Below are positions 34,502-46,203 of a DNA stretch of 64,000 bases, piece by piece. Source of the stretch: Saururus chinensis. Taxonomy: Eukaryota; Streptophyta; Magnoliopsida; Piperales; Saururaceae. Location of the stretch: assembly GCA_035235625.1 (NCBI GenBank), contig CP141141.1, positions 7,306,968-7,370,967 of the forward strand, read 5' to 3'. Numbering within the stretch: the first letter of the stretch is position 1; the number at the start of each line of letters is the position of its first letter. The notes under the pieces were generated by a model. It made no database searches and was not told where the DNA came from. It saw only the letters and a program-made list of their open reading frames with translations. The position numbers and the translations under genes are program-made.

Positions 34502-35594
34502 TGTTAGAACATATGTGTCATATGTTGGGTTAATTGGATAATTTCTTTGTCAAAATTATGTCAGAAACCTTGAGTATGTAATTAGTATCAAAATTTGATT
34601 AGATGTAGTTGTGGTTGAGTTAGATTTGGAATTGATGGACTTAAAAAATAGGAGCAAATGTGTTCTTTTGGCTCAAGACTGAAGACTAAAGGATGTTGAT
34701 GGGTTATGCAGCATATTTAGTTCACATTCTCATACTAAAATCATATTGGAGAAGTTTTATAGGTGACTTCAGAGGTCTCAAAAGGCTTTAGGGTAAAAAG
34801 GACAAAACTATCATTAAATAGAGTCATCGATCACCGGAGTTATGTGTTGATTGAATCAATCGATTGCTGATGAACAGTTTTATGAATTTCATGACGAAAT
34901 TAAAGAGAAAAAAACCTAAAAAAATTTGGAGAAGAAAGGAGAGGCCTTTTTATATTGTTTTCCTGGGAATTTATAAAGGAATTTGAAGAGAATATCAATG
35001 GTTAATTCATGATGCTGATCCACTACTAAAGAGGGGATTTCACATAGAAATTTCAGAGAGGAGTTGTAGAAAATCTTTAATGAGATATTGAAAAACCTAA
35101 AGGCCAAAGTCATTAGAATAAGAGGAGCTCATTAAAGGGTAGAAGAAGACAAAGATAAAGCAATGAGAGATTAAAGTGTCAAGTGCTTAAGGAAAAGACT
35201 TGAAGGCTAGTAACGACAATAATTTGTAGATATCTAAATAAAAGGAGTTTTTGTTAGAGTCAAAACGAAGGTTTGTGATTTGTATGTGTCATGTAATTGT
35301 CTTGCTTGCTAGTAATACATTGATTTGGTCCCTGTTAGGACTGCCGTGGTTTTTTACACAAGTTTGGACTTTCTACATTAAATCGGTGTGTTTATGTGTG
35401 GTTTTACATGTTTTATGGTTTGATGATTGACTAATCATAGTGCTATGAGAAATAAGGTTTTTACTATTTCTGCTATGTAAGAAAATTCTTCACAACAAAG
35501 CCATATCTTAATGTCTTTATCTTTGATAGATAATCGGATTAGGGGCAATGTGGTGATCTAATAGGTTTTTTAGATAGATATTAAACTCACAACA
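34502..35594 (+). repeat. SIRE-like copia LTR, plus orientation
   Basis: Begins TGTTAGAACATATG and ends near AGATATTAAACTCACAACA. Carries the family blocks, including 'ATTGATTTGGTCCCTGTTAG', 'TTTTTTACACAAG' and the terminal 'GGGGCAATGTGGTGATCTAA'. No matching 5-bp target duplication was found. Confidence 0.65.
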
Positions 35595-36765
35595 TCTGAT
35601 GGGCTATGACCTCAAACGTGAAATGTCCAAGGAGCTTGTTAAGGGAGCCAAAATTCTACATTTTATCTTACTTCATCCATCCTATATTAATAGTTCCTTT
35701 TGGTTTTTTAAAATAAAATAAAATTAGTTCATTTTGCAAAACTAACTAGAGCTATTGATGTGGGATGGATGGAGTATTAAATTAAACAAAAAATGGATCC
35801 CACATATGGGGATTTATAGCTATTACAAATTTTTGTTAATTTCCAAAATTAATTATATCTCAGTATATTCTTGATTTAACTTCGAAAATTCAATTATTTT
35901 TATTCATATCTAAAAATTGTAAAATTTTAACTATAAATTTGCAAGTCGATTGAGCAAAGAATTGTGATTGTTGGGTTCAAACAATCTTGTATATTGGCAC
36001 AAAATAGTAATAATGATTAATGATGATAATTATGGATGATCATGATATTTGAAAAAAAGGCTTATTCACTAACTAGATTGCTTGATGTTGTGTATGAAAG
36101 TTCATGATGTTATATTGATGGTGATTTCCTTGCTAAGCTTTTTTTCACCCTTTATTTTGTTTGCTTTGTTGAGAACCTTTCACTTGTGACAAATATACAG
36201 ATGTGAAGGAATATCCAAAAGACTTAGGAGTTGATGATACACTTGGTTTTTATTTATTTTATACGTCATTTTACATTATTTGCTAGAGTATGATCAGGTT
36301 AATTTAGGGTTAATTAAGGTTTATTTATGTTAAGATAGATATTAGTAGTTTAATTTAATTATTAATTAATTCGGGAGTTATTAGGCATATATTTAAATTA
36401 AGTCGGGATTTTATTTAATTTTTACACTTCTAAAATATGACATATTGTGCTTTGTAGGTAAGTCACGCGAACCACTTTCTTGATGCTCATCTAATTTAAA
36501 AAATATACAGTTCAAATGCCTTAGACGGAGTAGACACACCAACTCAAAAGCAGGGAGCTCTCACATGAAGATCAAAGAACGGTCAATAGAGTTGCGGCAG
36601 CCAGCTAGAGTCAATAAAAGGAAAAATGCAACATTTGAATTAAGGTAAAAACATAAGAAATCTTGAAGTATACTAGCTTGCCTTACCTTGGATGAAGCTA
36701 TAACACATTCATTCCCTTCTTGTGAGAGGTTAGAGCACATACAACTTGTTTTTTATACTAGTGAA
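35595..36765. other. Non-coding spacer with one MITE
   Basis: Apart from the MITE at 35671-35774 the sequence is AT-rich with no coding or RNA gene that I recognise. Confidence 0.5.
35671..35774. mobile_element. Stowaway-like MITE, 104 bp
   Basis: Flanked by TA on both sides. Ends CTTCATCCATCCTATATTAA and GATGTGGGATGGATGGAG are inverted; the inner block is AATAGTTCC / AACTAGAGCTATT. Confidence 0.75.
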
Positions 36766-37009
36766 TGGGTATGTGGGCTTACATAGGCCTAAAATAGGAG
36801 CAAATGATACCCACCTTGGGAAATGGGTTAAATGAATGTGACAAGGCCCAAGCCTATCTAATATTTTAAATGAAGGTCAGCGGCCCAAGAAGTTGGCGAG
36901 ACAAAGTAGAAGGTCGTGGATCTTAGAGTGGGGCCCACTTCCTCAAATCAAGGAAATGTATAGAAATCGTAACAATTGATGTGGTAACATGGTAGTTTAT
37001 GCTAGGCAC
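36766..37009 (-). repeat. Interrupted older copy of the Tekay-like LTR
   Basis: Aligns to 37150-37408: shared blocks GAATGTGACAAGGCCCAAGC, GCCCAAGAAGTTGG and 'GGTTTATGCTAGGCAC' (here GTAGTTTATGCTAGGCAC). It breaks off exactly at GCTAGGCAC, where the next LTR terminus begins. Confidence 0.75.
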
Positions 37010-37790
37010 TATCACACCCCTCTAGACCCCCTTGACCCGAACCCAGCCAAAAAGGAATTATAAGGGTGTGATGAGATTAGTTCTAACCTAAACCCGGGCA
37101 AGATCAAAGTACACAACACCTACTTTGTGTAAAAGCAATTACCGGAAGATAAAAGAACTTAAATGATGTCAGTTAAGCATTCTCAAACCCACATAGGAAT
37201 AAGTGAACCCACTTAGGAAAATAGGTTCGAATGAATGTGACAAGGCCCAAGCTCATCTAAGATACCAATTGAAGGTTTGCAGCCCAAGAAGTTGGAACGA
37301 TGACGAAGATATTAATGGGTCCTAGAGTGGAGCCTACTTCCATAATACAAGGAAATACATGGAAATTGCAACATATAATACGGTAACTTGATGGTTTATG
37401 CTAGGCACTAATGTTCTTCAAGAGTACTCACCTCATGACTAGGAGAATGTGTTTGTCACACCTCGGGTTACCCACAATAAAATTGATCCACTAATTTGAC
37501 ACAAATTCAAAACAAGAATACAGAAAATTTTAACTAAACCAAACTATCACTCAATAAAGTAAATAATAAATAATAAAAATTTTCAGATCTCTCATATACT
37601 AATGTACTCAATGAGTATATCTACCTCATGAGTAGGAGAACATGTTTGTTACAAGTCATGTAAACCCCAGATAGAACTGGTCCACTAATTCTTTGACAAA
37701 AATTCAAAACATGACCAAGAAAATTCATAATCAAACCAAACCATCAAGACAACAAAAGTAAATAATAATTTAATTTTTTCAGGTCTCACA
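37010..37790 (-). repeat. 3' LTR of a Tekay-like gypsy element
   Basis: Minus-strand start TGTGAGACCTG at 37790 follows a purine-rich tract; the other end is GAGGGGTGTGATA at 37010. Inside is a ~193-bp tandem duplication (CCTCATGACTAGGAGAA at 37431 and CCTCATGAGTAGGAGAA at 37624). Confidence 0.7.
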
Positions 37791-38245
37791 TCCTACCCAC
37801 CTTATTGGAATTTTGTCCATAAAATTTGTTATTGCCCAATGGTGAATAGATGAGTGTACTTAGCTTTGATTTCACCCCCACACTTGCATGTTGCTTCCTC
37901 AACCTTTTGATTTCACCAAAGGACTTTCACCAATGGAATTACCTTGGTCCTGAGTATCTTCTACTTCTTGTCCAAGAGCTACACCAGTGTCTCGACGTAG
38001 GTGAGATAGCTTCTAAGCTCCAACGGCTCGAAGTCTAGAACATGGGATGGGCCTGGTTCATACTTTTGCAAAAGAGAAACATGAAAAACATTGTGCATGT
38101 TAGCAAGTTGTTGAGGTAGAACCACATGATAAGCCACTATCGAAAGGTCGAATGAATCTAAGAGGCAGTTTCCCTTTCTTATAGAATCGCATGACGCCTT
38201 TTCATGGTGTGGTTTTCAAGAAAATATAATCACCAACTTGAAATT

Positions 38246-38932
38246 CTAGATCTCATTGACGCATATCTGTATAACTCTTTTGTCGAATTTGAGTTGTTTG
38301 TAGTCGATCTCGGACAAATCAAATCTTCTCAACTGATCACAATCTTTTGGTCTAGTTAGAAGATATTTTTCGGCCTCACTCCAACAAAGTGGTGAATGGA
38401 AAGGATGTCCATATAATGCCTCAAAAGGTGTCATCTTGATGCTAGCCTAATAATTATTGTATTAGGTAAACTCGGCCAAAGGTAAGTGTTGCTCCCAACT
38501 ACCCTTCCACTCGAGGATGCATGCTCGGAGCATATCTTTCAAGGTCTAGATAGTTTGCTTGGATTTCCCATCTGTCTGAGGATGATAAGCTGAGCCAAGG
38601 TGAGTCGCTGCCACCATAGCCTTCTAAAACCTTTGTCAAAACCTGGATGCAAAATGAGGATCTCTATTAAAAACTATGGATATATGAACTGCATGTAACC
38701 AAATAATCTCCTTCACATAAAGTGCTTCAAACATGTCCAAGGAAGTAGTTGTCCTCATAGCAATGAAGTGTGCAGACTTAGTGAGTTGATCAATGTTAAC
38801 CCACACTAAGTCATTGCCACTTAGCGATCTAGGAAGCCCTAAGACATAATCCAAAGCCGCATTCTCCCACTTCCACTCTGGAATAGATAGAGGCTGCCAC
38901 ATGCCTACTAGATGTTGATGCTCTTTTGTCAC
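38246..38932 (-). pseudogene. pol: Tekay-like integrase, frameshifted
   Basis: From 38932 the minus strand encodes 'LSIPEWKWENAALDYVLGLP' (the start of the catalytic core), 'VNIDQLTKSAHFIAMRTTTS' with the first catalytic Asp, and 'IVFNRDPHFASRF' where S-D-R-D-P is expected, so the second catalytic Asp is probably Asn. The C-terminal block 'MTPFEALYGHPFHSPLCWSE' follows at 38434. A frame break lies between 38636 and 38434. Confidence 0.88.
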
Positions 38933-39334
38933 CTACTAGCAAAGAAAGCAATTCGACACAAATGAGGCAATGTCCCTCATCATTCCATTCCACTAAAATG
39001 TCCACTTCACATCATGGTACATCCTAATTCCCCCTGGATTGATGATAACCTAGAGCAATGTGCCTCTAAAAGAATGTGCTTCTTCATCTCTTGAGAAATT
39101 GGCACAGACAATCAGGCACAAAAGGCTAAGCTCCTATTAGCTTTTTCTTTAGTCATTCACCGATTTCCCCTATAACTTAGCTTTTATCACTTAAATTTCC
39201 CCATCCCCCTTTTGTTCTTCAACCAACATATCTACTAAAAAATAACCTATGGAAAGATTAGCAAACCACTTCCTTAAATCTTCGAAGGCTATCTCTGGTT
39301 TGTGCTTGATGGTCTCTTCATACAAAACTCATTC

Positions 39335-39760
39335 TTACATGTGCACGCAAGTCACCAAAGTTGTTAATTTTCTGCTCAAAGCATCCACCACCACATTGGC
39401 TTTCCCTGGATGATAAGAAAGAGTGAAGTCATAATGCTTAAGAAATTTTAACCATCTTCTTTTCATCATGTTCAAGTTTTTTTTAGAGAATATATACTTC
39501 AAATTCTCGTGGTCCATAAATACTTCAAACTTCTCACAATAAAGGTAGTTCCTCCAAATCTTTGGTGCAAAGAACACAACTACTATCTCCAAGTCATGTG
39601 TTGGGTAGTTTTGTTCATGTACCCGAAGTTGACGAGAAGCATAAGCTACCACCTTCCCATACTGCATTAACAAACAATTCAATCCTTTTCGTGAACCATC
39701 ACTGCAGACAACAAATCATCCACTACACAAAGGTAAAGCTAAGACCGATATTGAAGTTAA
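39335..39760 (-). pseudogene. pol: Tekay-like RNase H
   Basis: Reads '[20 protein letters not shown]' then '[20 protein letters not shown]', '[15 protein letters not shown]' and ends '[16 protein letters not shown]'. The final motif is the classic end of gypsy RNase H. The Glu of 'HDLEI' and the Asp of 'MDHENL' are kept. The frame is open for 115 codons (39682-39335). Confidence 0.9.
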
Positions 39761-39849
39761 CCTCTTCTTCAACTCTTGGAAACAGTGCTCATATGTTTGA
39801 CTCCATTTAAACTTCACATTCTTCCTTCTCAACTTAGTCATAAAAGTCG

Positions 39850-40700
39850 CAATGCAAGAGAAATCTTCGATGAACAGTAGATAGTATCCTGCAAGACTTA
39901 AAAAACTCTAGACTTTAAAAGTAGTCTCAGGTTTCTCCCATTTCAAAGTTGTTTCTACCTTGCCTGGGTGCACCGCTACACCATCTTTGGATATAACATA
40001 GCCTAGAAAATTTACTTCCTCTAATCAGAATTCACACTTGTCAAACTTTTCATAGAGCCCGTGATCTCTCAAAGTTTGCAAGACAATCCTTAAGTGCTTT
40101 TCATGATCCTCCTTGCTAGCTGAATAGATCAATATATCATCCACAAAAATGATGATAAACTAATCCAAATAAGGCATGAAGAATTAGTTCATCAAGTCCA
40201 TAAAAGATGTCAGTGTATTGGTAAGCCCAAAAGACATAACAAAGTACTTATAATGCCCATAACATGTCCTGAAAGCAGTATTTGACACATCTTTGAGTTG
40301 AATACGAAGTTGATGGTATCTCAACCTCAAATCAATTTTGTAGAACACTTGAGCCTACTGCAACTGGTCAAACAAATCATCAATATGCAACAAGATATTT
40401 GTTCTTGATTGTGACCTGATTCACCAACTTGTAATTGGTGTAAAGCCTAAGGGAATCATCCTTCTTCCTCACGAAGAGGACTAATGCGCACCAAGGAAAG
40501 TCACTAGGCATGATGTATCCCTTGTCTATTAAATCCAACAACTAGATTTTAAGTTCTTCCAATTCAGCTAGAGCCATGCGGTACAGATCTTTAAAAATAT
40601 AAATGGTGTCTAGAAGAAGATCAATATTAAACTCGATTTAGAGCTTAGGAGGTAATGCTGACAAGTTATTTGGAAAAATATCAGCAAATCCAGACACATG
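39850..40700 (-). pseudogene. pol: Tekay-like reverse transcriptase, frameshifted
   Basis: Fragments on the minus strand: 'YRMALAELEELKIQLLDLID' near 40570, '[20 protein letters not shown]' near 40480-40420, and the intact catalytic FVDD box at ~40136-40147 ('[11 protein letters not shown]'). Several stops interrupt the frame. Confidence 0.85.
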
Positions 40701-40859
40701 AGAATAGATTCAATAGGAATAAATGTTGCACCATTCACCGAGATGTTCGCAAGAAAAGCCATAGCCACTATTGATCATTTTCCATGCCTTAGATGAGGAA
40801 CCAAAAACTTGCTGCTAACCCATCTCATGCCCTAGAAATTAAAATGCACTTGTCCATGA

Positions 40860-41484
40860 TATATGTAACTAATTCACATATTGATTGATCGTTCCACATG
40901 GTGATCGATCCTTCCCTATTCTATTCAAATTCAGATACCCAATTGATCGATCTTTCATACCAAATATCTTATCAATCAAGGTATTGTATTTGCATGTCAA
41001 TCGCTGATCTATCTATTTAACCTGTGATTGATAATTTAGGTTGTTGTAATGGACTAATATCTAACTGATGCATCCATTAATTAATTGTTTGATCAATTAT
41101 ACAACTATATAAAATGCCAAGAACATTCATACCAAATATCTTTTCCTCAAGATCGTCGATTGCTTATGAACAATTATTGCATTTTCTTCCTTTTTGCCCA
41201 AAGCATCCAAAAATACTTGCGAAGGTTTTTCTAATTAAAAGCTAAGTGTTTTGTGCAAGTGAGTGTGTAAAATTGACCTTGAATAAAAAAACATTTTGTT
41301 TAGCCTTTTACCTTGAAATTCAAAGCTCGCCAGCTCCTCTTTTTTAAGTCAATCAATTCCAAATTTGACTTTGATCACAACACTAATCTAATTATATTCT
41401 AAAGACTTAAACAAACACATTTGGACATACTTTTAATCATCGAATATAACCAATTACAAGACATATCCCAATATGTTCTAACTA
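40860..41484 (-). repeat. SIRE-like LTR fragment, minus orientation
   Basis: The minus strand starts TTAGAACATATTGGGATATG near 41484 and carries the family blocks GATCAAAGTCAAATTTGG and 'AAAGCTAAGTGTTTTGTG' (the latter on the plus strand of the copy). It includes a cluster of GATYGATY motifs at 40885-41170. It ends at the junction with the Tekay-like pol. Confidence 0.65.
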
Positions 41485-41489
41485 TGCTA

Positions 41490-42129
41490 CCATCTCATGA
41501 GTGTAACCATGGATAAATGTGCAGAGTTGTCCAAAAACTAAAGATAACAAATCCAAGTGACAATCAAGCTTTGATAGTAAGTAAAGAATTTGCGTCATGG
41601 TGCGATCAACAAATTCCTTCCTCACATTCCAGATATCATACTGTGCTATTATAAGTAGCATAAAAAAAGATATGGGTCATGGAATGTGCCTATCCAAATT
41701 CTTCTCTCTTTCTCTGCCCTAGAGGTAGCTAATAATGATGTCGGCCTAGGGTATCTCGAATCCCTCAAACAATGGGTATTTTGATAGGGGCTCTATCTAA
41801 TCCCATCACTACTTCCATTATATCTGGAGTAATGGTGATAGATGTCATATTGACTTTACTAGAAATGTCAAGTTATCCGAATTGATCATCATGGAGTAGA
41901 ACTATTGACTAAGACGCAAGTAAATTGGGGGTGGAAAGGAGGAGATAGAAGAAAAGTAATCATTCCACTACATGTGACATGCTATCCAATAGATACACTC
42001 ATTGTGAGTCTTAAAAATAGTAGACCTCTTGTATCAAATAGTCCTAATCCGAGACAACTCCCCCTTAGACCTAGAGGATGAAGCACGAGAAGTGCTCACC
42101 TGTGAATCACTTGCACGACTTCTAGCCAT
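41490..42129 (-). pseudogene. Plant transposon ORF1-like protein remnant
   Basis: An ATG at 42129 begins 'MARSRASDSQVSTSRASSSR', a Ser/Arg-rich start. After several stops come 'PPPIYLRLSQ', 'NSDNLTFLVKSI' and, in another frame, 'ITPDIMEVVMGLDRAPIKIP'. The last resembles the I-T-P-x-x-I-x-x-L-L-G-L-D motif of 'putative plant transposon protein' / Athila ORF1-like genes. Function of that family is unknown. Similarity is short and judged by eye. Confidence 0.4.
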
Positions 42130-42899
42130 CTAAAGAAAATAAATTTGCGAAGGTTAAGGCTAAACTAGGAAGTAAAATGAAATATTAAAAAACCAAGAGT
42201 TTTTAAAAATTTTGAAAAAAACTTCACCCAAATTTCAAATTTATAAAAATACCCCTCCCAAACATTTTATCACATAATTGTTTCAAATTTTATTATGTTG
42301 TAGAAATTAACACTCTTAACAAGATTTATAATTACAACAACTATCAATTTTTCCTCGAAATGCATGAATTTCAACTTTTCACAATGGGGTGAGTTTTCAA
42401 AAGTTCATCTTCTCTGAAAATTGCGAGTAAGAATCTAAACATGAGAAACAATCCTATTGGTTCAAAGATCATTGAAATTCATTTGAATAACCTTAAAAAA
42501 AATTAAGTGAATAAGGAGCACACCTTCTATTTGGGGATTTTGTGAAATCACAATGAAATTGAGTTTTTTGGAGCAAAATTGACACAAAATCACCTCTTCA
42601 GTGTAAAAACGGAGCATTTCTTCAAGTTTAAAAGTAAATGGGGCTAAAATTAGGCTTGAACAAGTTTAAATTGTTATTGCATGATCGTTTCGGTGTGAAC
42701 AGAACACCTAGCAATCGATCGCTCCATATTTGCAATGAATCGGTTTTAAGAAGATTTTGAAATTAAAAAAAATCAATAAAATTATTCAAAAATCCAATAA
42801 ATATAAGGCTAAAAACAACTAATGGCCACTGAAATCACTTCAATTGAAGCAATAGAATTAAAATTAAAACAAGCAACAGAAAAATCAATGTTGAGCTCA
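42130..42899. other. AT-rich spacer, possible leader of the ORF above
   Basis: No frame, RNA gene or defined repeat. Lies upstream of 42129 on the minus strand and may be the element's leader or LTR. Confidence 0.4.
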
Positions 42900-43190
42900 T
42901 AGTGTAAATTTTGTCAATATCATCAATAATCATTATACAACTAAGGAATTATAATCTTATATCTTTTCCTTAATTAATCAGCTCCTTATTCTATGAATTT
43001 CAATTTTTCCTTCATCATTTTAACATCTTAATTCTCTTTATTCAATTTTTCAAGAAACCATTAATTAAACTCTCATCTCTTGAAATTATAAAATTCTCAA
43101 GATCATTCTCATTTAAAAGAGACAAATATATCTAGACTCTAGCAAAGAGGAAGTTTACATTTGTTGACTCACTTAGGTTTTTTTGGTGCT
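42900..43190 (-). repeat. SIRE-like internal fragment, minus orientation
   Basis: Inverse match to 17930-18150: 'TTAAAAGAGACAAATATAT' and 'GACTCTAGCAAAGAGGAAG' correspond to AGAGTCTACATAATGTTGTCTC-type sequence there, and 'ACTCACTTAGGTTTTTTTGG' to the neighbouring block. Confidence 0.5.
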
Positions 43191-43469
43191 ACACATTTAG
43201 TTTTTTATGCTCCAATCTATTTCTTTTGTTTGTATGAATTTAAATGTACACTCCAATTGTATTCGCAACCCAGAAAGCCACATGTTTGAATTATGATCCT
43301 GATTGCCAAGTTTCACAATTTTGGAATAGAACCTCAAAATTTGTTACTCAGCTACAAATGATAGAAGGCAATTAGTTAACTAACTACAAATTAATATATC
43401 ATAATTAATTAATATATATCTATAATTTACATGGATGCACGGACTCTAAGGTAATTGTCACACCATATG

Positions 43470-44690
43470 TGAACCATGTCCCTACAATTACCTTCCAAAA
43501 CATCTTTATCTCCTTTACAATTGTAGCTTGTGTTTTGACTTTTTTATGCTATATCCTATCAACCACATCTCGATGATCCTTTTACACAAGAGTAGATAAT
43601 GATTCAAATTTCTTATTATATTGAAATTCGGGGTTCAAATAATAAATCTCCAATAAATAGGTTGATGAAGTTGGTCATTCTACCACCTCTCAATGATACT
43701 TAAATAAGGATCATACTCTTCCACATTCTCATTAAATACAACTTTCATAATGCCCTTCTCATCCCTTCATACAAATAGCCCATTGATGGTTTCTAGTCAC
43801 TATTAACCATTGCAAATATTCTCACAAGTGCCTCACTTATGGCAATGACCTTAGCACACTTGGGCAAAATGATGTGTGTAAAATCACATTTTGAAAATTT
43901 ACCCATTTAAATGATCTTCCTAACTTTGCTATTTTTCTACCAGTTAACACCCGCACTTCTACAATTGCCATTTTTCATAACACATCCTTTTAATTTAAAC
44001 AATTTTGAATGTAAGAAGGTTGGTTCCAAACCTAATAGCACGAAATTGAATAATCTCCCTCTCATTATTTTTAATTCTTCAACAATTGTAAAATAGCATG
44101 GTGATTGGAAGCAAATTTTGATCCACCGTGCTTAGTCCACAACATCACTTACAAAAATTACATGCTTACCAAAATCATACAACATCAAATCCAAATAGTG
44201 AGCTCACAAAGAGTCAAATACAATTTTGGATACTTTGCAATCAATTCCCTCCCAACAGCAACTTAGTTAGAAGCATTATTCGTAATTACTTAGACAACAT
44301 TTTTCGATCCAATGCATTCTATAATATGAGAAGTGCAGACTAATTGATGCATTAATATACTTCAAAAAATCAGTTCCCTAAGGACGATAAACAAGAAATT
44401 GCTCAAAGTCCAACTCTTATTGTATGTTTACCCATCAGTCGTTCTAATACAACCAATTTCTTTTCAATGATCTCTAAATTTTTTAACATTAGTAGTTACT
44501 TCTAAGACATCATCCAAAATCAGTCGCCTCAAAGCATGATACATAGGTGCTCTATTGTTAAGACCAATAGTAATAATGACATCAAGCATTTCTTGAAAGT
44601 ATATAAAATTAATGCCATTGAATAGAATATGAGAGTTTATATGGCCTAGTAGAACCACATTGCCTATAGTCCAATTATCTTAGAAAGAGA
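43470..44690 (-). pseudogene. hAT transposase (DUF659 type), degenerate
   Basis: A hAT-family transposase cuts and moves DNA transposons. Minus-strand blocks in the usual order: 'MYHALRRLILDDVLEV' near 44540; 'GCIRTTDG' then a stop then 'TYNKSWTLSNFL' (cf. D-G-W-T-D-x-x-x-R-x-L-I-N-F-L) near 44440; 'VITNNASN' near 44280 (cf. V-T-D-N-A-S-N, the catalytic Asp now Asn); 'AIRFGTNLLTFKIV' near 44030; 'KPSMGYLYEGMRRA' near 43770; and pieces of 'YYLNPEF' near 43640. At least eight stops and several shifts. The 63-codon open piece at 44658-44464 is its best-preserved part. Confidence 0.8.
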
Positions 44691-44719
44691 AACACTACGA
44701 GATATGACCTAATTGCACA

Positions 44720-45910
44720 GGAATTTCAAGTAAACATCACAATTGATTAAACCTAAAGTCTAAAAAATCATAAGCATGTTCATCAACCACTAAATCATAA
44801 ACATGCAAAACACACAAATCAACAAAGTAATTTTTATGTGAAAACCTCCAACTAAGATAAAAAGCTACGACAAGCACTCAACGACTAAATCAATGCACTA
44901 GTAAGAAAGATACTACATATACCAAAATAAACTACCAAACTTTGTTGAAATTTTAACCAAAACAACTTTGTATTGATCTCCCCAAACTCTTTTGTTGCTA
45001 GCCTTCATGTCTTCTCCTTAAGCCTTGAAACTTTTCTTCTACTTACTTTGTCTTTGTCTCCTTCTAGCCTCTTCAAATAAGTTGTTTTTATTTATGACTT
45101 TATCCTTGAGTTTTTCAATGCTCAATTGAAGATTTTTACAACTCTTTGATTTATGTGTGCGGAAGACTCTTTCTTCAGTTGTGTGTCACTTAAGGAATCA
45201 CCTTAACATGAATTTGAAGTACAACAATGATCTCTTGTGGAAAACTAAGGACAAAAGATTTCTCCGCTTTTCACTCTCAATTTTTAGATTTTCCTCTATT
45301 CAATTCTATGCTTACCTAGCCCTTATATAGTCCATTAAGTAGGTTTATGAGTTATACTTCAATTAAAAATGGACTTTCTTCTAGAATGACTTAATCTAGG
45401 TAAGTAACACATACAACAATCGATCATTTGACACAACAATCGATCATTCACTATTCTAAATAGGGTATGTCTCTCCAAGCGATTGATCTATCACAAGAGT
45501 GATCGATAAATAAACTCTTGGCCAAATTTTACAAATCCTAATTAGGTGCTCATCGATCAATTGACTCAATTCATTTTCTAGCGATTGATCGATGCATAAT
45601 AAAATTTTCCAATTTAGCCTAATTCAATCTACAACTTCAAATTCACTTAAGTCACTCATTCTAAGTTAATCTAAGTAAATTGTATATGTGTGAAAATTAA
45701 CCTTTAGCCTTTGATACAAAGTTTATTCTTCAACCTTGATCAATATGAACATGTTTGCTCCTATTTTTCAAGTCAATTAATTTCCAATCTAACTTAACAA
45801 TAACTAAATATAGTAAGATTTCTAAGACTAAAATATACATGAAGTTTATACATCATTTTGATCATCAAAATTTGCCAATTTACAATAAATATGCTTTATA
45901 CATTCATTCA
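44720..45910 (-). repeat. SIRE-like LTR, minus orientation, with polypurine tract
   Basis: Just upstream on the minus strand AGCCAAAGGGGGAAAT (45911-45926) is a polypurine tract of the SIRE type, after 'TTTTGTCATGAAAT'. The LTR starts TGAATGAATG at 45910 and holds the family blocks and a GATCGATC cluster at 45415-45600. The far end near 44720 is approximate and abuts the hAT remnant. Confidence 0.65.
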
Positions 45911-46203
45911 ATTTCCCCCTTTGGCTATTTCATGACAAAACACTAGAAGATTGAAATTCAAATAAAAATTACATCTCTTTCACATAGTGCACTAACTTTC
46001 ACCTATACATATGACTTGACAACACTTAGAGTCAACTAAGATCATTTGGAATTGAGCTTGTAAAACCTATATACATGTACTTATCCTACACACAAAAAAA
46101 TAATTTGCATAGCACTACTCAAATATGCATGAAAATAAGCAATTTGATTTTCATCAAACATATCTCCCGCTTTTCGAAACAAATAGACAAAAAGAATTAA
46201 TAA

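Larger units (their letters stand above)
37010..40860 (-). mobile_element. 5'-truncated Tekay/Del-like Ty3/gypsy element
   Basis: Minus-strand order RT, RNase H, integrase, polypurine tract (AAGGTGGGTAGGA, 37791-37803), 3' LTR. Gag, protease and the 5' LTR are missing; at ~40860 the sequence switches to a SIRE-like LTR. Wording of the RNase H and integrase blocks is that of Tekay/Del chromoviruses. Coding regions are frameshifted. Confidence 0.82.

Noticed and set aside
38941-39334. Possible separate host gene between integrase and RNase H of the Tekay-like element
   Set aside because: Spacing matches the integrase zinc-finger region of the same pol gene, only too decayed to read.
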